Source: DAOUMU01 sp034409055 (GTDB lineage: Bacteria; Chloroflexota; Anaerolineae; 4572-78; J111). From it: a stretch of DNA of 21,405 nucleotides. The translations under genes and the position numbers were made by a program. The notes under the pieces were generated by a model, which saw only the letters and a list, made by a program, of their open reading frames with translations, ran no database searches and was not told where the DNA came from. The first letter of the stretch is position 1; each line of letters starts with the position of its first letter. Positions 16,225-21,405 of the stretch are shown one piece after another. The stretch lies in the NCBI GenBank assembly GCA_034409055.1, contig DAOUMU010000158.1, positions 1 to 21,405 of the forward strand, in the 5' to 3' direction.

Positions 16225-16443
16225 TCAGAATGACTCTGTATCAGAACCGGAGGATGGAACCAAGGCCATAAGAGCGCCGGGCTGCAACACGCGAACCAAT
16301 TCATCCTCAAAATCTTTGGGGTTTCGGGTGATAAGGTAGTCAGCCCGGGCCTTGAACGCCGCCGCCATTTGAACCGCATCTTCAAAATCTGTCCAGCCCA
16401 GGGCCAGCGCTCTCAGGATGACTTGTTGGTCAACGGCGGCAAA
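16225..16443 (-). pseudogene. PIN-domain (VapC-like) toxin C-terminal remnant
   Basis: Reading leftwards from a stop at 16446-16444 gives 72 residues: A-V-D-Q-Q-V-I-L-R-A-L, then W-T-D-F-E-D-A-V-Q-M-A-A-A, A-D-Y-L-I-T-R-N-P-K-D-F, ending at a stop at 16225-16227. The D-F-E-D-A and T-R-N-x-K-D-F blocks are the C-terminal acidic part of PIN-domain ribonucleases of toxin-antitoxin type. The N-terminal half with the first catalytic Asp is absent, no antitoxin is seen, and the stop lies inside a REP-like CGCTCAGAATGAC segment. It is inactive debris lying antisense in the 423-base gap before the fourth operon gene. Confidence 0.65.
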
Positions 16444-16468
16444 TCATTTTTGCAACAATGAGGTTTAT

Positions 16469-17611
16469 ATGGCTAAACGAATAATCTATCGCGGTAACGA
16501 AACTTTTCGAGAAATCATCGCGCCTGAAACCGGGCGGACTCTTCAGATAACCTATTGGGATTTGTGGTTTATTGTAGCTCTGCTTAATGAGTTTGGGGGT
16601 GATTGGGAAGAGATGATCAATCACTTTCGCCAAAAACTACGGAAGGGTGGCGCCCGGTATTCGGCCGAACCGATGTTGAGCCACTTGCGCCGGTTACACC
16701 AGGTGCTCACGGAGGCCGGGTTATCCACCGAAGCGGTATTGGGCGCAGAAAAGAACAGTTTGCTAAAGAAAACAAAACGCAAAGCGCAAACCAAGATTCT
16801 GGACAATTCGCCGCCCCGTCGAGATATGAGCCCCTGGATGATCAACACCCCCAGGGCCAAGCGTTACGCCCGCGCCTTGCGTGGTCATTGGTCCAGCTTC
16901 ACGGTTTCGCCTGAGCAGTACGCTCAACCCTTTGCCTATCTGTTCAAAAGCTCCGGTTGGTATCAGGCGGGGGAGACCTTTGATCTGGAGCGAGAATTAT
17001 CGGCTTTTGTTGACAAACAGGAAGAGCAGGCCTCTCTTGACCAAACGGTCGCCCTATACCGGGCGGTGATGACGGTTGTTCTGGAAAAAATAGAGCAGGT
17101 AGATGATTCCTATGGGGTCATCGGGGATTTTGCTGGAGAGATTTTTGAAGCTTACACGGCGCTCCCTCGCAATGAGCTAACAATGGCCCCGACCGACTTC
17201 TTTCAGGATTTGCTGGAACTGCTCATCTGGGAAGATTATGGGCTGACCTATCGGGAACAACCGGCCTTCTTTACCGGTCTGGACCCGACCGAGGTCCCGC
17301 TTGCGGAAACGATCTTGCGGACTCAATGGGCGGAACTGCTGGAACTGGAGCTGTTTTATCAGGCCGAGGAGTCCCTGACTATGCTGGGCCGGCTCTGCAC
17401 CCAGCAACTCCTGTTTGATCGCTTTATTGACCTGGCTGAGGCGATGGGTACTCGCCACTGGCAGCGCATTACCACTATGTCTGAAGCGGCTGAAGAACAC
17501 CAACGCCTTGACCTGGCCCTGGCTGTTTACGAAACGGCGCTGCTGGGAGCGGGGATGCACCAGCAATTTTTGCAAGGAAAATATGAGGAACTTAAACAGA
17601 GAATTAAGTAG
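16469..17611 (+). CDS. Unrecognised 380-residue protein of the defence operon
   Basis: The start is the ATG at 16469 because GAGG (16460-16463) lies five bases before it. An upstream in-frame ATG (16418) lies inside the PIN remnant and lacks a site. The protein is soluble and mostly helical, with no signal, membrane segment or obvious catalytic motif. Residues 1-90 look like a small domain (R-G-N-E-T-F-R-E-I, T-Y-W-D-L-W-F-I-V-A-L-L-N-E-F-G-G-D-W). A basic linker K-K-T-K-R-K-A-Q-T-K lies near 100-110. Residues 180-380 are amphipathic helices with many acidic and aromatic positions. It ends three bases before the methyltransferase ATG, so the two are coupled. A role as a partner of the methyltransferase is inferred from position only. 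Confidence 0.75.
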   Translation: MAKRIIYRGNETFREIIAPETGRTLQITYWDLWFIVALLNEFGGDWEEMINHFRQKLRKGGARYSAEPMLSHLRRLHQVLTEAGLSTEAVLGAEKNSLLKKTKRKAQTKILDNSPPRRDMSPWMINTPRAKRYARALRGHWSSFTVSPEQYAQPFAYLFKSSGWYQAGETFDLERELSAFVDKQEEQASLDQTVALYRAVMTVVLEKIEQVDDSYGVIGDFAGEIFEAYTALPRNELTMAPTDFFQDLLELLIWEDYGLTYREQPAFFTGLDPTEVPLAETILRTQWAELLELELFYQAEESLTMLGRLCTQQLLFDRFIDLAEAMGTRHWQRITTMSEAAEEHQRLDLALAVYETALLGAGMHQQFLQGKYEELKQRIK

Positions 17612-17614
17612 CCT

Positions 17615-20600
17615 ATGCAAACCGTAGCCCGATCCAACTTTACCACCGTCAAAACCGAAGGGGCCATCCTGCCGGCCGACCTGCTGCAGCGCATCGCCGA
17701 CGGCGAGCTAGACGGCCTGCAGCCGGAAGCCTACCACCTGGCTCCCACCGAGCGGCTCAACGAGGCCATCAACCGGGCCTGGAACCGCTGTTTGGGCGTG
17801 TGGCAAAGTTTTAATCAACAGCGCCAAAACCTCTCCGCCACCGACAGCGGTACCTCCCTGACCCGCAACCGTTGGCTCCTGATTCTTTTTCAAGAATTGG
17901 GCTATGGCCGGCTGCAATATCAGGGCAAGCTGTATGTAGGGAATAGGGAATTGGGAGTAGGGAATAGGGAGAAACCCCCTACTGCCCACTCCCTACCCCC
18001 CACTCCCTACCCTATCAGCCACCTGTGGGAGCAGACCCCTATTCACCTGGTTAGTTTCCGCCAGGAACTGGACCGGCGCGATCCAACTATCAAGCGCAGT
18101 CCCCACAGCCTGGTGCAGGAATTTCTCAACCGTTCCGATGACCACCTGTGGGGCTTTGTCAGCAACGGCCTGACTCTGCGGGTGCTGCGCGATAACATCA
18201 GCTTGACCCGGGCCGCTTACCTGGAATTTGACCTGGAAGCCATGATGACCGGTGAACTCTACGCCGACTTTAGCCTGCTGTGGCTGGTCTGCCACCAGAG
18301 CCGGGTGGAAATACTGGGGAGTGGGGAGTTGGGAGTAGGGAGTAGGGAAGATCAGAAAGACCCTACTCCCCATTCCCCACTCCCTATTCCCTCCAACTGC
18401 TGGTTGGAGAAATGGTCCCAGGAAGCCGCCGCGCAGGGAACCCGCGCCCTGGATGCCCTGCGCGACGGGGTGCAGGAAGCCATTGCTGCCCTGGGCCGGG
18501 GCTTTCTGGCCCACCGGGCCAATACCGACCTGCGCCATCAACTCAGTAGCGGTGAATTGAGCACCCAAACCTATTATCGCCAGTTACTACGTCTGGTCTA
18601 CCGGCTGATTTTCCTCTTTGTGGCCGAAGACCGGGATTTGCTTCTGGTTCCAGAAGCAGGGAGCAGGGAATTGGGAATAGCGAATAGGGGGAAAAGTCCC
18701 ACTCCCCACTCCCCACTCCCTACTCCCTCAGAGATCAAAGAACGTTATATAAATTACTACTCTCTCTCCCGCCTGCGCCGCCTGTCTGAAACCCGCCGAG
18801 GCGGCCCCCATCCCGACCTGTACCGAACCCTGCGCCGTGTTTTTTTCCTGCTGCGCCGGGGTTACGAGCCGCTGGGCCTGCCCGCCCTGGGCAGTTTCCT
18901 CTTTTCCGAGCGCTCGACCCCGGCCCTGGACGGGGCCGACATTGCCAACAACGACCTGCTCAACGCTATCCGCGCCCTGGCCTTTACCATCGAAGGCCGG
19001 GTGCGCCGCCCGGTGGATTACAAAAATCTGGGCTCCGAAGAGTTGGGCAGCGTGTACGAATCCCTGCTGGAACTGCACCCCCAACTCAACATCACCGCCG
19101 CCAGCTTTGAACTGGCCACTGCGGCCGGCTCCGAGCGCAAAACCACCGGCAGCTACTACACGCCGTCGAGTTTGATTAACAGCCTGCTGGATAGTGCCCT
19201 GGAGCCGGTAGTTGAAGAGCGATTGAAGCAAGCGAGAAAGGGAGTAGGGAATAGGGAAATAGGGAATAGGGGAAAAACCCCTACTCCCCACTCCCCACTC
19301 CCTATTCCCTCAAGTGAGGAAACAGATGAACAAGCAACCCATTCAGTCGTATCGAGACCTGAAAGTGTGGCAGGAAGGGATGAGCCTGGCGGAGAATTGC
19401 TACCGTCTGACGCGAATCTATCCCAAGGAAGAGATGTACGGGATGACCTCGCAGATTCGACGGGCGGCGGCCTCGATACCGGCCAACATCGCCGAGGGGA
19501 ACGGCCGGGAGAACCGGGGCGAGTACATCCAGTTTCTGCGCATCGCCCAGGGGTCACTCAAAGAGTTGGAGACGCACCTGATACTGTCGGAACGGGTGGG
19601 ATTGGCAAACAAGGAAGCAGTCAAACCGCTTCTGACCCAATGCGAGACCGTGGGCAAGATGCTGAGAGCGTTGATTCGATCTCTTCAAAAGAAGAGATAG
19701 GGAATAGGGAGTGGGGAATAGGGAATAGAGGGAAACCTCCTACTCCCCACTCCCTACCTCCCTATTCCCCCGAAGAAGCTGCGCTTCTGAGCATCAAAGT
19801 CGTCGACCCCGCCTGCGGCTCCGGCCACTTCTTAATTGCGGCAGGCAACCGGCTGGCCGCGCACCTGGCCCGCATCCGCACCGGCGATGACGAACCCGGG
19901 CCCGCCGCCTGGCGTGAGGCTCTGCGCGATGTGGTGCGCCACTGCATCCACGGAGTAGACATTAACGAGATGAGCGTGGAGCTGTGCAAAGTGGCCCTGT
20001 GGATGGAGACCCTGGACCCCGGCAAGCCGCTGGGCTTTTTAGAGGCCAACATTCAGTGCGGTAACAGCCTGATTGGAGCCACGCCCGCCCTGCTCAAAAA
20101 AGGCATCCCCGACGACGCCTTTAAGCCCATCACCGGCGATGACAAGGATTATTGCAAGGAATGGAAGGCGCGCAACAAAAAAGAGCGCGACCAACTGGTG
20201 ATGGAGTTAGACGCCCAGCCCTGGGAGCGCCTGGGCGACCTGGCCGCGGCTATGGCTGCCCTGGACCGGATGGAGGACAAGACCCTGGCCGGCGTGCGAG
20301 CGCAGGAAGGCAAATATGCCGATCTGGTCCGCTCCACGCCCTACCTGTACAGCCAATTTTGGGCCGATGCCTGGTGCGCTGCCTTTGTCTGGCCTAAAAA
20401 GCCGGAGTACGATGGCGGCTATGCTTACCCCGTCACCGAGGCCGTTTTCCGCAAGATTGAGCGCAACCCCCACGACGTGGCCATTTGGATGAAGGAAGAA
20501 ATCGAGCGGTTGCGGGACCAGTACCAGTTTTTCCATTGGCATCTGGCTTTTCTCCATATTTTTAGCGTATCGTCTTCAGATGAAGGGACAGACAATGAGC

Positions 20601-21286
20601 ATACCGGCTGGAATGGGGGATTTGATGTAGTGTTAGGGAATCCACCGTGGGAGTCTCTTGAGTTTAAGACCGAGGAGTATTTTGCAACTCGCGTACCTGA
20701 AATTGCTTCTGCCCCTAACAAGTCAGTACGAGAAGAGATGATTACTGCTCTAAAACAAACTGACCAAAATATGTATGCAGAATACCAACGAGCAAGTCAG
20801 GAATTGGAAGCTGTTAAGCATTTTATTAAGGACTCTGAATATTTTGCTTTAACTGCCAAAGGTACTGTTAATATCTACGCATTATTTACAGAGCTTGATC
20901 ATATTTTGATGAAATCAATAGGCAGAATGGGAATAGTAATACCAACAAGTATTGCAACTGAGTGGACATACCGAAAGTTTTTTAGAGAAGTTTCCGACAA
21001 TAACGAACTGGTATCCTTGTATGATTTTCAGAATCGTCGCTCTGATGGTTCACTTTGGTTTCAGAATGTGGACTCTCGACTGCAATTTTGTCTATTCACT
21101 TTAAGTCGTCCTTCCGCACCAGAAGGAGCTATTGTCTGCTTCTTTACAGATAGTATTAGCAATATTCGTTCAGAGGAAAAGACATTTAAGCTTTTTGGTG
21201 AAGACATCCTGCGTATAAATCCAAATACATTAACTGTTCCCGTATTTCGTTTCCGAAGCGACGCTAATCTCACGCGCAAGATATAG
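17615..21286 (+). CDS. Eco57I/type IIG-like DNA adenine methyltransferase, 3'-truncated, with in-frame inserts
   Basis: A 1223-codon frame for an S-adenosylmethionine-dependent N6-adenine methylase of the Eco57I/DrmMI/PglX style. Its long N-terminal region resembles type IIG enzymes (L-T-R-N-R-W-L-L-I-L-F-Q-E-L-G-Y, Y-P-I-S-H-L-W, R-L-I-F-L-F-V-A-E-D-R). Motif X-like G-S-Y-Y-T-P is at 512-517, motif I D-P-A-C-G-S-G-H-F at 731-739 and motif IV N-P-P-W at 1009-1012. Five G/C-rich hairpin repeats are read in frame; without these and the nested gene it would be about 970 residues. The frame stops just after D-A-N-L-T-R-K-I, where related enzymes continue with I-Y and the rest of target recognition, so the C-terminus is missing. 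Base composition falls sharply to AT-rich after about 20565. It starts three bases after the preceding gene; no clear RBS. Activity is doubtful. Confidence 0.85.
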   Translation: MQTVARSNFTTVKTEGAILPADLLQRIADGELDGLQPEAYHLAPTERLNEAINRAWNRCLGVWQSFNQQRQNLSATDSGTSLTRNRWLLILFQELGYGRLQYQGKLYVGNRELGVGNREKPPTAHSLPPTPYPISHLWEQTPIHLVSFRQELDRRDPTIKRSPHSLVQEFLNRSDDHLWGFVSNGLTLRVLRDNISLTRAAYLEFDLEAMMTGELYADFSLLWLVCHQSRVEILGSGELGVGSREDQKDPTPHSPLPIPSNCWLEKWSQEAAAQGTRALDALRDGVQEAIAALGRGFLAHRANTDLRHQLSSGELSTQTYYRQLLRLVYRLIFLFVAEDRDLLLVPEAGSRELGIANRGKSPTPHSPLPTPSEIKERYINYYSLSRLRRLSETRRGGPHPDLYRTLRRVFFLLRRGYEPLGLPALGSFLFSERSTPALDGADIANNDLLNAIRALAFTIEGRVRRPVDYKNLGSEELGSVYESLLELHPQLNITAASFELATAAGSERKTTGSYYTPSSLINSLLDSALEPVVEERLKQARKGVGNREIGNRGKTPTPHSPLPIPSSEETDEQATHSVVSRPESVAGRDEPGGELLPSDANLSQGRDVRDDLADSTGGGLDTGQHRRGERPGEPGRVHPVSAHRPGVTQRVGDAPDTVGTGGIGKQGSSQTASDPMRDRGQDAESVDSISSKEEIGNREWGIGNRGKPPTPHSLPPYSPEEAALLSIKVVDPACGSGHFLIAAGNRLAAHLARIRTGDDEPGPAAWREALRDVVRHCIHGVDINEMSVELCKVALWMETLDPGKPLGFLEANIQCGNSLIGATPALLKKGIPDDAFKPITGDDKDYCKEWKARNKKERDQLVMELDAQPWERLGDLAAAMAALDRMEDKTLAGVRAQEGKYADLVRSTPYLYSQFWADAWCAAFVWPKKPEYDGGYAYPVTEAVFRKIERNPHDVAIWMKEEIERLRDQYQFFHWHLAFLHIFSVSSSDEGTDNEHTGWNGGFDVVLGNPPWESLEFKTEEYFATRVPEIASAPNKSVREEMITALKQTDQNMYAEYQRASQELEAVKHFIKDSEYFALTAKGTVNIYALFTELDHILMKSIGRMGIVIPTSIATEWTYRKFFREVSDNNELVSLYDFQNRRSDGSLWFQNVDSRLQFCLFTLSRPSAPEGAIVCFFTDSISNIRSEEKTFKLFGEDILRINPNTLTVPVFRFRSDANLTRKI
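17936..18010 (+). repeat. In-frame hairpin repeat A
   Basis: 75 bases. The left arm is built of GGGAATAGGGA-type units and the right arm of CCCTACTGCCCACTCCC-type units that pair back. It encodes V-G-N-R-E-L-G-V-G-N-R-E-K-P-P-T then an H-S-L-P-P-T-P tail. It sits between G-K-L-Y and P-I-S-H-L-W of the methyltransferase, with a Tyr codon at each edge. Confidence 0.85.
18316..18393 (+). repeat. In-frame hairpin repeat B
   Basis: 78 bases: GGGGAGTGGGGAGTTGGGAG-type left arm, a short AGATCAGAAAGA loop, and a CCCTACTCCCCATTCCCCAC-type right arm. The frame reads G-E-L-G-V-G-S-R-E, then P-T-P-H-S-P-L-P-I-P-S, between V-E-I-L and N-C-W-L-E-K-W. Confidence 0.85.
18656..18730 (+). repeat. In-frame hairpin repeat C
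   Basis: 75 bases with the same two-arm design. The frame reads G-S-R-E-L-G-I-A-N-R-G-K-S, then P-T-P-H-S-P-L-P-T-P-S. It interrupts the methyltransferase just after F-V-A-E-D-R-D-L-L-L-V-P-E. Confidence 0.85.
19241..19312 (+). repeat. In-frame hairpin repeat D (left flank of the nested gene)
   Basis: 72 bases. GGGAATAGGG-type left arm, AAAAA loop, CCCCTACTCCCCACTCCCC-type right arm. The frame reads G-V-G-N-R-E-I-G-N-R-G-K-T, then P-T-P-H-S-P-L-P-I-P-S. It ends 13 bases before the ATG of the nested four-helix-bundle gene, whose Shine-Dalgarno sequence follows immediately. Confidence 0.85.
19326..19700 (+). CDS. Four-helix-bundle protein (23S rRNA intervening-sequence family)
   Basis: 124 residues, frame offset from the methyltransferase that contains it. 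GAGGA (19316-19320) is five bases before the ATG. The family signature is almost complete: S-Y-R-D-L-K-V-W-Q, Y-P-K-E-E-M-Y-G-M-T-S-Q-I-R-R-A-A-A-S-I, P-A-N-I-A-E-G-N-G-R, Y-I-Q-F-L-R-I-A-Q-G-S-L-K-E-L-E-T-H. The family (S23/IVP, related to the Avd proteins of diversity-generating retroelements) forms helical-bundle oligomers with a basic nucleic-acid-binding face. Its function inside rRNA introns is unknown. The gene is complete and uninterrupted, and the stop (19698-19700) overlaps the start of repeat E. Its strong conservation shows that this is the frame under selection; the methyltransferase frame across it is low-complexity overprint. Confidence 0.9.
   Translation: MNKQPIQSYRDLKVWQEGMSLAENCYRLTRIYPKEEMYGMTSQIRRAAASIPANIAEGNGRENRGEYIQFLRIAQGSLKELETHLILSERVGLANKEAVKPLLTQCETVGKMLRALIRSLQKKR
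19697..19771 (+). repeat. In-frame hairpin repeat E (right flank of the nested gene)
   Basis: 75 bases with GGGAATAGGGAGTGGGGAAT-type left arm and CTACTCCCCACTCCCTACC-type right arm. In the methyltransferase frame it reads I-G-N-R-E-W-G-I-G-N-R-G-K-P, then P-T-P-H-S-L-P-P-Y-S-P. The stop codon of the nested gene (TAG, 19698-19700) is part of its first bases. Confidence 0.85.
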
Positions 21287-21405
21287 AGTGTCTTGAAAAA
21301 AAGGTTTAGTATGGGCTGTGAGCGAAGGCTCTCGTTGCACATTAACATAAAGTTATAAACATCATCGACTATTTCTCATTACCACGGCGATATTTCGGAC
21401 GGATG
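21286..21405. mobile_element. Probable left end of an insertion sequence, truncated by the window
   Basis: The methyltransferase frame breaks at 21284-21286. The host TA (21284-21285) plus the first G of the new sequence make the stop codon. The new DNA begins GAGTGTCTTGAAAAAAAGG, which looks like a transposon terminal inverted repeat, and TA is the target of IS630/Tc1-type and some IS5-group elements. On the minus strand a short frame ending at 21372-21370 reads R-P-K-Y-R-R-G-N-E-K and stop, which could be a transposase C-terminus. The other end is not in the window, so this is an inference. Confidence 0.35.

Larger units (their letters stand above)
19241..19771 (+). mobile_element. Composite insert: hairpin repeat - four-helix-bundle gene - hairpin repeat
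   Basis: The 531 bases (177 codons) lie between the motif X region and motif I of the methyltransferase, where related enzymes have only a short linker leading to A-A-L-L-S-I-K-V-V-D-P-A-C-G. It consists of repeat D, a complete gene of the 23S-rRNA-intervening-sequence protein family, and repeat E. Members of this protein family are known from intervening sequences inserted in bacterial 23S rRNA genes. Here the insert lies in a protein gene and leaves its frame open. Mobility is inferred; no transposase or recombinase is encoded. Confidence 0.55.

Noticed and set aside
16418..16468. Upstream ATG start for the 380-residue operon gene
   Set aside because: The extra 17 residues overlap the PIN remnant and have no Shine-Dalgarno sequence, whereas the ATG at 16469 has GAGG at the right distance.
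19156..19557. Long leftward ORFs opposite the composite insert and methyltransferase
   Set aside because: They are antisense shadows of GC-rich coding DNA. The rightward frames show the conserved family motifs.
17936..19771. CRISPR-like array from the recurring G/C-rich repeats
   Set aside because: Spacing is irregular (hundreds of bases), the spacers are conserved coding sequence, the repeats are imperfect, and no cas gene is present.
6814..21286. BREX assignment of the operon
   Set aside because: No PglZ phosphatase, BrxC/PglY ATPase or BrxA/BrxB gene is visible. The DUF1998 plus SNF2 plus methylase set fits DISARM better.
21286..21405. Group II intron at the methylase break
   Set aside because: The sequence after the break does not start with the GTGYG-type 5' end of such introns. 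A TA-targeting IS fits better.

Overview
The window looks like a chromosomal segment of a Chloroflexota bacterium, probably Anaerolineae-like. This rests on secreted proteins with long Thr/Pro 'TPTP' linkers, a LysM/CAP protein, a PPK2 kinase, and large accessory genes carrying short hairpin repeats. The assignment is an inference from style, not from a marker gene.

Left part (1-4440), housekeeping and envelope: a hairpin repeat, a small membrane protein with its own terminator, then four leftward genes (a CPCC zinc-ribbon-like protein, a PPK2-family polyphosphate kinase, a lipoprotein, and a LysM x3 + CAP-domain protein). A tRNA-Arg(CCG) follows with a clear promoter and terminator.

Middle (4440-6800), a decayed junction: a small basic protein with a good promoter whose sequence is duplicated beyond the gene's other end, a frameshifted tyrosine-recombinase remnant, a HEAT-repeat protein and a terminator-like leader hairpin. 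With the tRNA, this reads like the edge of an old integrated island.

Right part (6814-21286), a defence-type operon of five co-directional genes: (1) a 1739-aa DEAD/DEAH helicase with zinc ribbons, a DUF1998 region and a C-terminal Vsr/DUF559-like nuclease fold; (2) a 938-aa SNF2/RapA-type helicase; (3) a coiled-coil protein with a hydrophobic glycine-rich tail; (4) an unrecognised 380-aa protein; (5) an Eco57I/type-IIG-like adenine methyltransferase. DUF1998 helicase + SNF2 helicase + N6-adenine methylase recalls class 1 DISARM (drmA/drmB, drmD, drmMI). Here helicase, DUF1998 and nuclease sit in one chain, no drmC phospholipase-D gene is visible, and two unfamiliar genes lie between, so this is best called a DISARM-like variant.

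The most unusual feature is the methyltransferase gene. It carries five G-rich/C-rich hairpin repeats of 72-78 bp, every one a multiple of three, in the same orientation and all read through in frame. Between the fourth and fifth lies a complete overlapping gene in another frame, with its own Shine-Dalgarno sequence, for a 23S-rRNA-intervening-sequence-type four-helix-bundle protein. The methyltransferase frame nevertheless stays open across all of it. The gene then ends abruptly inside its target-recognition region at a TA dinucleotide, where a probable insertion sequence begins and runs off the window. The modification arm of the system may therefore be damaged.
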